Assembly: GCA_019420305.1 (NCBI GenBank) | Contig: JAHZHL010000020.1 | Location: 62,001 to 126,000, forward strand | DNA length: 64,000 nt | Reading direction: 5' to 3' | Origin: Bacillota bacterium | GTDB taxonomy: Bacteria > Bacillota > Clostridia > Peptostreptococcales > Anaerovoracaceae | Shown here: piece after piece, positions 52,022 through 62,113 of the stretch | Layout: every line of letters begins with the position of its first letter | How positions within the stretch are numbered: the first letter of the stretch is position 1 | Notes under the pieces: model-generated | Databases searched by the model: none | Told to the model about the DNA's origin: nothing | The model's input: the letters and a program-made list of their open reading frames with translations, nothing else | Position numbers and translations under genes: made by a program

Positions 52022-54124
52022 TTAATACCTCCCACGCCGCCGAATTATAAGAAAAATTACTCCTGCCGATGCAAATATCAGTCCCACAGCGATCCAGACC
52101 GCAGAGGAACCGGAATCTCCGGTCTGCGGAGAATGATCCATTTTCGGCTTTGACGGCGTTTGCGACGAAGTGGGCGCGGATTTGCGCTCTTTCTGATTGG
52201 TCATCTCACATTTCAGAATTTCTCCATCTTCCCTGATTTCAAACAAATAGGGGGTCTCATCGATCCGATAGCCTTCCGGCGCGTCAAACTCCCGAAAATA
52301 GTAGCTTCCGGCGGGAAGATTCCGGAACACGGCTTTTCCTTGGGAATCGGTTCTCGTCTGCAGAATTACCTTCTTTTTCTGATCCAGAATTTCAATTCCC
52401 GTATCCGGAAGCGGTGTGCCGGTGGAAACGTCTGTCTTCTGAATTTCAACCGTTCCGGTTTTCTGGCGGTTTGTTACGGCAATCTCTGTTTCTGCAAGCG
52501 TGACTTCCTGTCCCGCGTAGTGGAGTTCCGCGGAAATTGGCTCTTCCGGCGGCAGATAGCCCTGCGGTGCCTCCTTCTCCACTATATTATAAGTTCCAAG
52601 ATATAATTCCCCCGAATTTGCCTTTCCCTCTGAGTCAGTTGTCATGGTTCCGGCGGTCTGCCCTGCCTTCAGCCGAACCGTGCCGTCACCTGTCACAATA
52701 TCTTCGGCTGCTCTGATTTCAAACACAACACCTGCCAGCGGTACAGTTTCCTCCTGCATCGAGCCTTCCTTCGGGGCAAACCCGGCTCCTGTTTTCTGTA
52801 TCTTCAGGATTCCCTTCTGCGGCGCGTCTTTTTGCTGAACCGTCACATCGGAATCCGCCACAGTAAAGGAAACCGTCTCCTTATTCAAAAGATATCCGTC
52901 GGGTGCCTGCAGTTCTTTGAGCTTGTAGGTTCCCGGCGCAAGGCTTTCTTTCAGAACCGCTTTTCCGTCACTTCCTGTACGCAGATTTTTTACAATCACG
53001 CTGCCGCTGTCAGAATTAATGATTTCATAGGAGGCAGGCGAGGCCGCAATGCATTTTCCTGTTTCCGCATCGATTTTTTCAATGATAACCTCCGGTCTGT
53101 CTTCTGTCTGTATTTTCATATACGCAGAAGACAGATCCACAGATCCCATGATCATCGCCTGGTAATCGGTGTTTGTTGTACAGTTCCATACCAGTAGCTT
53201 TCCGGAGGCGCTGCCGCCGGACATTTTGTTTTTAACAGTAAGCAAAAGACCTGCGTCAAATGCCTGCGTACTTTCCAGTTTATACTGAAATCCGTTCTTT
53301 GTAACTTTCACTCTGGAATCGCTGAGTATCACCCCGCTGCTTTTTTTATTGGCATCCGTCAGGGTAGCCGTCCATTTCCCGGTCTGCTGATTGTACCGCA
53401 TCTTATGGGTTTTCGCGGAGGCTTTTGTATCCGATGTAAAACTGTGGGGTGTCAGGTGTTCGTTCACCTTTTTCACCAGCCAGTTATAGCATTTCTCCGC
53501 CGACCTTCCGTTCAAAAACTTTTGCATGTGCTTCGCGGGCATGCTGTGCGCAGCCGCAAGCTTTGTTCCGCTGGCTACTCCGTTTTTCTTCCGGATCGTC
53601 CGAAGTCCCTGCTGCGCCTCCCAGATCACAATCTGTGTCGCGAAATAATAATCCGCGTCATTTGCTCCAGAGACCGGGACTTTGCGGGAACCGTCCCTTC
53701 CGTAACACAGAGCGGCCGCGATAATTTTCTGCGCGTCGGGCGGAAGCGCCTTAAACAGGTTCTTTCCTCTTCCTGAATCAGAAGCCCTGTAAGCCGCTTT
53801 ATCGCTGAAAGAAGCTCCGAACTCCGCGCAATAACCATATTTTGAACGTTTATCCGTTGTATCGCTGATTTTCAGATAACGCCAGCGGACTTTGGAACGT
53901 CCGTTTCCCGGTTTTATTGTCTTTTTTCCGCTGTTACTGTAAAAAACAGTCTTCACATTTTCATTTATGTAGTATTCTTTTCCGTCTTTTCCAACCAGAA
54001 TTTTTGTAAAATCCGCTTTTCCCTTGTTTCCATGCTCCCACGCGGCGAAAACTGACGCGGGAAATAATGTAAAGAGAAATCCGAGAGCCAGAAACAGACA
54101 AAGCCCCTTTTGTATTCTTCTCAT
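52022..54124 (-). CDS. Sortase-anchored adhesin with thioester (TQXA) domain and Cna-B/SpaA repeats
   Basis: A 700-residue surface protein. Signal peptide to about residue 27 (SVFAA). Residues about 30-210 are a thioester domain: Cys99 in KYGYCAEFG and Gln164 in ATQIVIWEAQQ can form the internal thioester used for covalent binding to host targets. Three or four Cna-B-type domains follow (VIIEKIDAETGK ... LKELQAPDGYLLNKE; GILKIQKTG; GTVEIQKTDVSTG ... FREFDAPEGYRI), each with the Lys and Glu needed for isopeptide bonds. The end has SPQTG, a helix and RRRGRY, a class B-like sorting signal. No sortase gene is in the window. It starts 11 bp after comEA. Confidence 0.92.
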   Translation of the reverse strand: MRRIQKGLCLFLALGFLFTLFPASVFAAWEHGNKGKADFTKILVGKDGKEYYINENVKTVFYSNSGKKTIKPGNGRSKVRWRYLKISDTTDKRSKYGYCAEFGASFSDKAAYRASDSGRGKNLFKALPPDAQKIIAAALCYGRDGSRKVPVSGANDADYYFATQIVIWEAQQGLRTIRKKNGVASGTKLAAAHSMPAKHMQKFLNGRSAEKCYNWLVKKVNEHLTPHSFTSDTKASAKTHKMRYNQQTGKWTATLTDANKKSSGVILSDSRVKVTKNGFQYKLESTQAFDAGLLLTVKNKMSGGSASGKLLVWNCTTNTDYQAMIMGSVDLSSAYMKIQTEDRPEVIIEKIDAETGKCIAASPASYEIINSDSGSVIVKNLRTGSDGKAVLKESLAPGTYKLKELQAPDGYLLNKETVSFTVADSDVTVQQKDAPQKGILKIQKTGAGFAPKEGSMQEETVPLAGVVFEIRAAEDIVTGDGTVRLKAGQTAGTMTTDSEGKANSGELYLGTYNIVEKEAPQGYLPPEEPISAELHYAGQEVTLAETEIAVTNRQKTGTVEIQKTDVSTGTPLPDTGIEILDQKKKVILQTRTDSQGKAVFRNLPAGSYYFREFDAPEGYRIDETPYLFEIREDGEILKCEMTNQKERKSAPTSSQTPSKPKMDHSPQTGDSGSSAVWIAVGLIFASAGVIFLIIRRRGRY

Positions 54125-54135
54125 AGTATATCCCC

Positions 54136-54774
54136 CTAAACTGTAATATGTTCCTTTAGATTTTCAAATGTTTTGTCTCCAATTCCGTCTACATTTTTAA
54201 GCTCTTCGATGCTTTTAAAAGCTCCGTTGCTGCTACGGTAGCTGAGAATCTTTTCCGCTGTTACCGGACCAATACCATCCAAAGTCTGCAGTTCCTCCGA
54301 AGTCGCTGTATTGATATTAATCTTTCCCAAAATCCCGACGCTTCCGGAGCTCTGATCCTGCAGCATCCCGGAATCCCCAACGGAAACCGCCGCTTCCCCT
54401 TTTTCCGGAATGTAGACTTTTTCTCCGTCTGTCAGAATTGCCGCCTGATTAATCCCGGCAGTATCCGCGTTTTTTGTCAATCCTCCCGCCGCGGAGATCG
54501 CGTCCGCGACCCGGCTGTCTTCCTTGAGCTGTACAACCTGCGGCGTCTGAACCGCGCCCCCTACATCGACAATAATCGAATCCTGCTCTTTTGAAGGTTC
54601 TGTCTGACTTTCCACGGCCTCCTGCCCGGAAGCGACAAGAACCGCTTCCCCCTCTTCCTGTCCTCCTGACAAAAAGACAAAAAAAGCAACCACAATTATT
54701 CCGATAATTGCAGCTGCTTTTATGACAAGCTGTTTGTTACTGAGCAGAAATTCTTTGTTCAGATATTGTTTCAT
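54136..54774 (-). CDS. comEA: ComEA-family DNA-binding protein
   Basis: A 212-residue membrane-anchored protein: N-terminal transmembrane helix (about 18-39), acidic linker, SLBB domain (IIVDVGGAVQTPQVVQLKEDSRVADAI, residues 68-95) and a C-terminal double helix-hairpin-helix (NINTATSEELQTLDGIGPVTAEKIL ... LKNVDGIGDKTFENLK). The DNA receptor of competence systems; comEC and pilus genes are not nearby. Strong promoter with repeated TTTACAT elements upstream. Confidence 0.93.
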   Translation of the reverse strand: MKQYLNKEFLLSNKQLVIKAAAIIGIIVVAFFVFLSGGQEEGEAVLVASGQEAVESQTEPSKEQDSIIVDVGGAVQTPQVVQLKEDSRVADAISAAGGLTKNADTAGINQAAILTDGEKVYIPEKGEAAVSVGDSGMLQDQSSGSVGILGKININTATSEELQTLDGIGPVTAEKILSYRSSNGAFKSIEELKNVDGIGDKTFENLKEHITV

Positions 54775-54798
54775 CTGGAAATCCTCCTTTCTTAAATG

Positions 54799-54860
54799 TT
54801 TACATTATTTTACATTTAACAAGGAGAATTGTCAATATATTACATGTAATTTTTTTACAT
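54799..54860 (-). promoter_or_regulatory. comEA promoter with repeated TTACAT elements and a 12-bp palindrome
   Basis: Minus strand: TTGACA (54835-54830), 17-bp spacer, TAAAAT (54812-54807). On the plus strand TTTACAT occurs at 54799-54805, 54809-54815 and 54854-54860, and ATTACATGTAAT, a perfect palindrome, at 54839-54850, just upstream of the -35. One pair is spaced exactly 10 bp and covers the -10. This pattern looks like an operator. Confidence 0.7.
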
Positions 54861-55529
54861 ATCGCTAAAAATCAATTTTGTCCGCATAACGCTGATCTCC
54901 TCACGGCGAATCGGAATCTGCAAAAATCTGCAGAGCGCGGTGATCACCAATTCCGGACTCAAGTTTGATTCACTCCCCGCATCCAACAGCGCGGTAACCA
55001 GAAGATTCTCTCCGACCGTTATCATATTCATAGCCTGGATTTTATCCCGGATATCCACATCTTTCATTTCCTTTGATTTTTTCTGCCGCTTGGGTACCAG
55101 AATTTCCCGCTGCGCCAGGAATCCTTCGCAGATTCCGGCTCCGCTCTGCTCCGTCGCGTATTCACCTGCCGGAATGCCGATGATATACTCTGCCGCTGTT
55201 GTTTTTGCGGCCAGGCTTTTCTTCGATTCCTCTGCCTTCCGGCAGAAAAGAATACGGATTCCCTCCGGCACCTGTCCGGTCAGCGCGCGCTCCAGTTCTT
55301 TCGGAGAGTACGCCTCCTCGGTCTCCACTTCCAGGTATTCCGAAACGCTGGAATAGCCAAGGGGCAGCGGCTGCGCGAATCCCATTTTCGGATGCGGATT
55401 GAATCCTTTGGAATAGGACAGCCGGATTCCTGAACGTTTAAAGGCTCTCTTGAACAGCCTCAATGTATCCAGATGTGAAATATAACAAATCACACCTTCT
55501 TTTGAAAACTTAATGATATATCGGTTCAT
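54855..55529 (-). CDS. DUF2344 (TIGR03936) radical-SAM-linked protein
   Basis: A 224-residue protein of the family always found next to or fused with the TIGR03960 radical SAM protein. Diagnostic segments: ISHLDTLRLFKRAFKRSGIRLSYSKGFNPHPKMGFAQPLPLGYSS (in parts). Starts 3 bp inside the end of the radical SAM gene. Function unknown, presumably one RNA- or protein-modifying system with it. Confidence 0.92.
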   Translation of the reverse strand: MNRYIIKFSKEGVICYISHLDTLRLFKRAFKRSGIRLSYSKGFNPHPKMGFAQPLPLGYSSVSEYLEVETEEAYSPKELERALTGQVPEGIRILFCRKAEESKKSLAAKTTAAEYIIGIPAGEYATEQSGAGICEGFLAQREILVPKRQKKSKEMKDVDIRDKIQAMNMITVGENLLVTALLDAGSESNLSPELVITALCRFLQIPIRREEISVMRTKLIFSDM

Positions 55530-57364
55530 ATTCTGTCCTCCGGCCTACATTTTACCTTTTGATTCATTCCGCAGCCAGCGCATCCCTGCCTACAGTCCTG
55601 TGTTATCTGTTCTTTTACCGCCTTTTCGCTTTCACGAATTAAAAATTCTTTCGAAACAAAAGTGTCAATATGATCCCATGGCAGTACTTCATCGTAAGTT
55701 CGCCTGCGGGTACTGTAAAACGCCGGATCCATTCCGACCTCACAAAATGCCTGTTTCCAGAGATCCGCCCGGAAATGCTCCGACCATCCGTCAAACTTGC
55801 ATCCCAATTCAACCGCCCGGATAAGCGCGCGGCCGAGCCTCCGATCTCCCCTCGCGAAAACCGCTTCCAGAGCGCTGATTTCCGTATCATGATAATTAAA
55901 CGTGATTCCCTTCACGGATAATTGTCTGGAAAGATAATCGTGCTTTTCAATGAAAGTGGCTTCCGAATCCTGGCCTTCCCACTGAAACGGCGTATGCGCC
56001 TTCGGCACAAAATTAGAAACGCTGACTGTCACGTTAAAGCGTCCTCCTTTTCTGCCCTTCAATTCGTAGTTAATTTCCTTAATCTTCTTCGCAATCCGCG
56101 CGATCCCGTCCAGATCCTCCATCGTCTCTGTGGGAAGGCCGATCATGAAATAAAGCTTCACATGATTCCATCCCAGGCTGAGCGCCTCCCGTACGGATCC
56201 ATAAATGTCCTCTTCGGTAATTCCCTTGTTGATAACATCCCGCAGCCTCTGGCTTCCCGCCTCCGGAGCAAAGGTAAGACCGGACTTTTTATATCCCTGG
56301 ATCTCTTCCAGCACCTTAAAAGAAAAGGAGTCCAGACGAAGAGATGGAAGTGACAGGGAAACATTCCGCTCCCTGCACATTCCCATCAGATCCACCGCTA
56401 GTTCTTCAAACTCCGAATAATCGCTGGTGGACAGCGATAAAAGAGACAGCTCTTCGTGTCCGGTGCTGTCCAGCTGCCGCCTTGCCAGTTCCTTTATCGT
56501 CTCAAGGCTTCGCTCCCGCACCGGACGGTAAATCATTCCTGCCTGGCAGAATCTGCAGCCCCGCGTGCATCCGCGGAATGTCTCGACCACTGCGCGGTCG
56601 TGTACGGTCTCTATAAAGGGAACGATCGGTTCCGTCTGAAAGGGTGCATGCTCCAGATCCGCGACCATCGCTCTCTGCACTCGCGCGGGAGCGCCGTCGT
56701 ACAGCCTGCGGATCTCCCGCACGGTTCCATCGGCATGATAGTCCGGCTGATAAAACCGGGGGACATATACGCCAGGAATCCCGCAGATTTCTTTCAGATA
56801 TTCTTCTTTGGACTGCCCGCTTTTCCTCATTTTTACCACCTGCGCAAGCAGTTCTTCTCCGTCTCCAATCAGAAATACATCTATAATCTCAGCCAGTGGT
56901 TCCGGATTATAGGCACAAGGTCCGCCTGCCAGAATAACCGGGTCTTCTTCGTTTCGTTCTTCCGCCAGAATTGAGAGGTTTCCCAAATCCAGCATATTGA
57001 CAACGTTGGTAAAGGAAAGCTCATACTGCAGGGTAAATCCCAGAAAGTCCAGATCTTTTACCGGAGTCCCGGTTTCCAGGGTAAACAACGGCATGCTCTC
57101 CTTTCGCATAAGCGCTTCCATATCCATCGCTGGCGCGAACACGCGTTCACAGTAAATTTCCTCATCCCGGTTCAAAATCGAGTAAAGCAGCTGAAGCCCC
57201 ATATAGGACATCCCGATCTCATATGTGTCGGGAAAAGCAAATCCAAAACGCAGTCTCACGTCTTCCGGTGTCTTTTGAACCGCGTTAATCTCGCCTCCAA
57301 TATAGCGGGCCGGCTTTTCTACCTGTTTCAAGAGCCTGTCCAGCTCTTTTCCAATTTCCATCAT
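55526..57364 (-). CDS. TIGR03960-family B12-type radical SAM protein
   Basis: A 612-residue radical SAM protein with the N-terminal cobalamin-binding-like part and the Cx3Cx2C cluster motif in RGCTRGCRFCQAG, followed by LSTSDYSEFEEL, GSQRLRDVINKG and LYFMIGLPTETMEDL. A C-terminal Cys group (CRQGCAGCG) is typical. Pairs with the DUF2344 gene. Overlaps the HD gene by 4 bp. Its biochemical role is not established. Confidence 0.94.
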   Translation of the reverse strand: MMEIGKELDRLLKQVEKPARYIGGEINAVQKTPEDVRLRFGFAFPDTYEIGMSYMGLQLLYSILNRDEEIYCERVFAPAMDMEALMRKESMPLFTLETGTPVKDLDFLGFTLQYELSFTNVVNMLDLGNLSILAEERNEEDPVILAGGPCAYNPEPLAEIIDVFLIGDGEELLAQVVKMRKSGQSKEEYLKEICGIPGVYVPRFYQPDYHADGTVREIRRLYDGAPARVQRAMVADLEHAPFQTEPIVPFIETVHDRAVVETFRGCTRGCRFCQAGMIYRPVRERSLETIKELARRQLDSTGHEELSLLSLSTSDYSEFEELAVDLMGMCRERNVSLSLPSLRLDSFSFKVLEEIQGYKKSGLTFAPEAGSQRLRDVINKGITEEDIYGSVREALSLGWNHVKLYFMIGLPTETMEDLDGIARIAKKIKEINYELKGRKGGRFNVTVSVSNFVPKAHTPFQWEGQDSEATFIEKHDYLSRQLSVKGITFNYHDTEISALEAVFARGDRRLGRALIRAVELGCKFDGWSEHFRADLWKQAFCEVGMDPAFYSTRRRTYDEVLPWDHIDTFVSKEFLIRESEKAVKEQITQDCRQGCAGCGMNQKVKCRPEDRI

Positions 57365-57909
57365 CGTTTCGTCTGTCCGCCTTTCATCAGTTGATCAACT
57401 GTCATTCCAATCGTTTTCTCAATTCCATCCAGCAGCGCCTTCGCTTCCTGCTTTTTCTCCAGAATCCGCTTTTCCGCTTCCGGGTGTCCCTGCTTTCTGG
57501 CTTTTTCAATAATGTATTCCATACGCTTGTCCAGTCCTACGTATTCATCTTCTTTCACCGTCCGATCCCCGAGACAGACCAGATCCGTTTCGGTTACGTG
57601 CTCCACAGAAGAAAAAGGCGAGTAGCGCATATGTACCCGTATAATATCCGCTTCTTGCTCATATCCGAGATTTCGCGCCAGTTCATACCCTTTTTCCCAG
57701 TGTTCTTCTTCCACTCTGGCAATATCGTGAATCAGGCCTGCTGCCTGTATCAGTTCCAGATCCAGGTGATACCCATGTTCGTTCAGGGCTCTTCCGATTT
57801 TCACCGCCGTATCCGCAACCGCGGCACAATGGCGAATCACATGTTCGGGCGTTCCATATTCTTTTAAAAGACACAGACATTCCTCTCTGTTCGGATGTCG
57901 TTGTTTCAT
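57361..57909 (-). CDS. HD-domain phosphohydrolase-like protein
   Basis: A 182-residue HD protein: HCAAVADTAVKIGRAL, GLIHDIARVEEEHWEKG with the paired His-Asp, and a further His at RVHMRY. The C-terminal half is a long charged helix (RMEYIIEKARKQGHPEAEKRILEKKQEAKAL). Substrate unknown; HD proteins cut phosphate bonds in nucleotides. It is coupled to the radical SAM gene by a 4-bp overlap. Confidence 0.85.
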   Translation of the reverse strand: MKQRHPNREECLCLLKEYGTPEHVIRHCAAVADTAVKIGRALNEHGYHLDLELIQAAGLIHDIARVEEEHWEKGYELARNLGYEQEADIIRVHMRYSPFSSVEHVTETDLVCLGDRTVKEDEYVGLDKRMEYIIEKARKQGHPEAEKRILEKKQEAKALLDGIEKTIGMTVDQLMKGGQTKR

Positions 57910-58025
57910 GGCTTCATCCTTCTCTTTCTGAAAATTTTAAACGCCTGTTCAGACGTACAGAATATTATACCACAAATCCGGATAATTAACATGCCTGCAT
58001 CTTGTGTTTTCCTTTTTGATTTCCC

Positions 58026-58535
58026 TTATTTTAAGCTGGAAAGTTCGTAATAAAATTCGTTATCCGCTGTCTTTTCAAAAGTCGCGATCGTCTGCCCCTT
58101 TTTTACCCGTTCCAGTTCCTTGACCTGAATGGCTCTGCAGTTTCCGTAGATACTTTCCGCTTCCTCTCCATGCGTGATTTTTACGAACTTTCCTATTTTC
58201 TCATTTTCTCCCACCGCGCTGACTGTCCCTGCCGCTACCGCGTGCACGCTTACGGTTTCCCCATTTTTCGCCTTATCAACCGGTTCGGCGTATTTCGATT
58301 CTTCCTGCGCGGAAAGGACTGCGTTTGTCACCGCCGCAGGCGCTTTTGCCGCGACCTTTACGCTGTTTTTCGCGAATACCATTACATCACTGACCGTATA
58401 ATTTTTCGAAAGATAGGCGACAGCCGCCTCGCTTCCGCGATCCAGGCGAGGGCTATCCGCGTTTCGGGCAATGAAGAGGGCTAATGCGATGAGCAGACAG
58501 GCTCCGGTCTGCTTTACGATCTTTGATTTCCACAT
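58026..58535 (-). CDS. Degenerate LytM (M23-fold) membrane protein, SpoIVFA-like
   Basis: A 169-residue protein: N-terminal transmembrane helix (about 9-24), a 65-residue linker, then an M23/LytM-type beta domain (VHAVAAGTVSAVGENEKIGKFV ... HGEEAESIYGNCRAIQV ... VKKGQTIATFEKTADNEFYYEL). The zinc-ligand HxGxD of active M23 peptidases is missing, and the final HxH is replaced by FYYEL, so it should not be an active peptidase. B. subtilis SpoIVFA and SpoIIQ are degenerate LytM proteins; the gene order near the TIGR03960/rplU cluster is where spoIVFA-spoIVFB usually sit. SpoIVFB (M50 protease) is absent here. Confidence 0.7.
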   Translation of the reverse strand: MWKSKIVKQTGACLLIALALFIARNADSPRLDRGSEAAVAYLSKNYTVSDVMVFAKNSVKVAAKAPAAVTNAVLSAQEESKYAEPVDKAKNGETVSVHAVAAGTVSAVGENEKIGKFVKITHGEEAESIYGNCRAIQVKELERVKKGQTIATFEKTADNEFYYELSSLK

Positions 58536-58575
58536 AAACGTTTCCTCCTGGTTTCATTTTATGCGGACAGATTAA

Positions 58576-58624
58576 AAAAAGACGAAAAAAGAGGCTCCGC
58601 ACAGCAAAAGCCATACAGAACCTC
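58576..58624 (-). terminator. Terminator after the radical SAM gene
   Basis: Minus-strand GAGGTTC and GAGCCTC (one G-U pair) form a stem around a 20-nt loop, followed by TTTTTTCG. Ends the radical SAM transcript before the LytM-like gene. Confidence 0.75.
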
Positions 58625-58654
58625 CCTTTCTGACAAATGATACAGGCACACTTC

Positions 58655-60037
58655 TTATTTCGCGATTGCTTCCTTTCCGGAAGAAGAATCTCCGGAACCC
58701 GGATGGCAGTTCCACAGACGCTCCGCGGTTCCCGCCCAGTTTGCCGCATAGGAGTCGCATTTCGCGCAGAGATGCTCCACATCCTCTCTGCTCTCCAGAT
58801 CCGTGGAATACGCGCCGGACTGCTTTACCATCTCCCGCAGCTTATCCGGATTTTCCAACATCGGACACGGCCGCAGCTGGTTTCGGTTAAACGGCTGTCC
58901 GTCGTGGTAGGCCATGAACAGCGGAGACTGCAGACATTCCAGCAATGTATGCTCCCGTATATTACAGTTGGAGTAATGAATGAATACACACGGATCGACA
59001 TCGCCGTTGGCATTAATATGGAGGTATCTCCGTCCGCCGGCAATACAGCCTCCCACATATTCTCCGTCATTCTGGAAGTCAATCGCGAAGATGGATTTTG
59101 TCTGCCGGAATTTACGGAGCTGATGATACAGGAACTCCCGCTGCTCCGGTGAAGGCAGCAGCTCCGCGGCAGCGTCATTTCCCACCGGCATATAGTGGAA
59201 GTTCCAGATAAACGACGCTCCCCATTCGATCATCTGATCGTAAAACTCCTCGCTGCTGATCACCTCCAGATTCTCACTGGTATAGCAGCAGGAAATGCCG
59301 AAAGGCAGATGGTTTTCTTTCAGCAGATTCATCGCGCGCACCACCTTGTCAAAGGATCCCTCGCCCCGCCGGGCATCATGACTCCGACGATTCCCTTCTA
59401 CACTGATTGCCGGGATAAAGTTTTTTACGCGAAGCATTTCTTTGGCGAACGCCTCGTCAATCAACGTTGCATTGGTAAAGGATAAAAAAACACAGTCCGA
59501 ATGTCTGGCGCACAGTTCCATCAGATCCGCCTTGCGCACCAGAGGCTCTCCTCCTGTGTAAATGTATGTATAAACGCCCATTTCCTTTCCCTGCCGGATA
59601 ATATCATCTATTTCATCGAGTGTCAGATTAAGCTCATTTCCATATTCCGCCGCCCAGCATCCGGTACAATGAAGATTGCAGGCGCTGGTCGGATCCAGCA
59701 GAATCGCCCAAGGAATATTACAATGATATTTTTCTCTGTATGATTCCTGGGTTTTCCATCCCACCAGGTTTCCGTTGACAAAGAAATTGGTAAAAATTGT
59801 TTTCAGTACATCTTTATCGGTTTCTTTAACAATCCGCATAATCAGCTGGTACCAGTTTGAATCCGGATTCTTGATGACGTTTCGGATTGCGTTCCGCTGA
59901 GCTGGAAACGACCCTTCACCATCCCCCGCAAACCGGTCAACCCACTCCATCAGCTTTGGAATATTCGTTTCCGGATTTTTGCCAATATAATCACAGGCTT
60001 TCGCCACCCCGATTTTTTTTAAATGATTCGCAATCAT
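58655..60037 (-). CDS. Radical SAM protein with SPASM-like C-terminus
   Basis: A 460-residue protein with an N-terminal helical extension of about 110 residues, then DPTSACNLHCTGCWAAEYG (Cx3Cx2C cluster), TGGEPLVRK, and a SPASM-like cysteine set (GGCIAGGRRYLHINANGDVDPCVFIHYSNC and CPMLENP ... LCAKCDSYA). It resembles the clostridial anaerobic-maturase-like or methylthiolase-free families, but I cannot name the substrate. No short peptide gene lies beside it, so a RiPP role is unsupported. Confidence 0.86.
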   Translation of the reverse strand: MIANHLKKIGVAKACDYIGKNPETNIPKLMEWVDRFAGDGEGSFPAQRNAIRNVIKNPDSNWYQLIMRIVKETDKDVLKTIFTNFFVNGNLVGWKTQESYREKYHCNIPWAILLDPTSACNLHCTGCWAAEYGNELNLTLDEIDDIIRQGKEMGVYTYIYTGGEPLVRKADLMELCARHSDCVFLSFTNATLIDEAFAKEMLRVKNFIPAISVEGNRRSHDARRGEGSFDKVVRAMNLLKENHLPFGISCCYTSENLEVISSEEFYDQMIEWGASFIWNFHYMPVGNDAAAELLPSPEQREFLYHQLRKFRQTKSIFAIDFQNDGEYVGGCIAGGRRYLHINANGDVDPCVFIHYSNCNIREHTLLECLQSPLFMAYHDGQPFNRNQLRPCPMLENPDKLREMVKQSGAYSTDLESREDVEHLCAKCDSYAANWAGTAERLWNCHPGSGDSSSGKEAIAK

Positions 60038-60068
60038 AATAAACCACCCTCCTGAATTCTTAATCTTT

Positions 60069-60096
60069 ATTATATGACGGATTCCAGACCGTACAA
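60069..60096 (-). promoter_or_regulatory. Promoter of the radical SAM gene
   Basis: Minus-strand TTGTAC (60096-60091), 16-bp spacer, TATAAT (60074-60069). The -10 is perfect. A 21-bp inverted repeat lies immediately upstream of the -35. Confidence 0.6.
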
Positions 60097-60097
60097 A

Positions 60098-60149
60098 TAT
60101 ACAAAATCCCTGATTTGTAAAAAATTTGACAAATCAGGGATTTTGTATA
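60098..60149. repeat. 21-bp perfect inverted repeat between TetR and radical SAM genes
   Basis: TATACAAAATCCCTGATTTGT (60098-60118) and its exact reverse complement (60129-60149) flank a 10-nt A/T-rich spacer. It starts 29 bp downstream of the TetR stop and abuts the radical SAM promoter. It could be a terminator with the U-run inside the arm, or an operator. The paired arms are far longer than a typical TetR operator half. Confidence 0.8.
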
Positions 60150-60178
60150 AATTCGTATAACCGTCCTGTTTTTGGTGA

Positions 60179-60733
60179 TTAATCGGTAAATTCTTCAACA
60201 AGGTGTCCAACCGTACAATTAAGTACTTTTCTCAGCCGTTCAAGCTGAAACAAATAATCACTCCGCATACCATCTTCCAGCCATTCAATTACAATTCCGG
60301 TCAAAAGGAGTACATATACATCCACCAGAAAAGTTTTATTTTCCCCGCTGAGCGCTCCGGCTCCCGGCTGTCTGCCGATAACATCTTCCATAATAGGCAC
60401 GAAGACACTCTTGACGCATCTGCGGAGCGAAGCTCTGCTCATGGAATGGAACGCGTTCAGCGTCCTGCCCGAATGATTTTGCAGATACTCGAAAAGCAAG
60501 GAGATTTCCTTTATCCAGTCACCGCACGCTTTGCCTGACTCCATAATCTTTCGGGTATCTTCCAGAAGAATCCATTCCATCAGATCATAAATATCACGGA
60601 AATTATAGTAAAAGGTCTGTCGGTTCACTCCGCAGCTTTCCACAATTTCCTTAATTGTAATTTTATCAAGCGGCTTTTTCGTCAGGAGCGCTTTCAGAGA
60701 TTCTGCCAGTAACGGTTTGGTATGGTTGGCCAT
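60179..60733 (-). CDS. TetR/AcrR-family transcriptional regulator
   Basis: A 184-residue regulator. HTH near residues 24-45: ITIKEIVESCGVNRQTFYYNF. The C-terminal domain is of the DhaS/TetR_C_7 type. It lies between obgE and the radical SAM gene, and its own 3' side holds a 21-bp inverted repeat; the radical SAM gene is its likely target. RBS GAGAGGAAAGG. Confidence 0.9.
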   Translation of the reverse strand: MANHTKPLLAESLKALLTKKPLDKITIKEIVESCGVNRQTFYYNFRDIYDLMEWILLEDTRKIMESGKACGDWIKEISLLFEYLQNHSGRTLNAFHSMSRASLRRCVKSVFVPIMEDVIGRQPGAGALSGENKTFLVDVYVLLLTGIVIEWLEDGMRSDYLFQLERLRKVLNCTVGHLVEEFTD

Positions 60734-60763
60734 AATATCCTTTCCTCTCCAGTGTCCGCTGTC

Positions 60764-62113
<1,350 letters not shown>

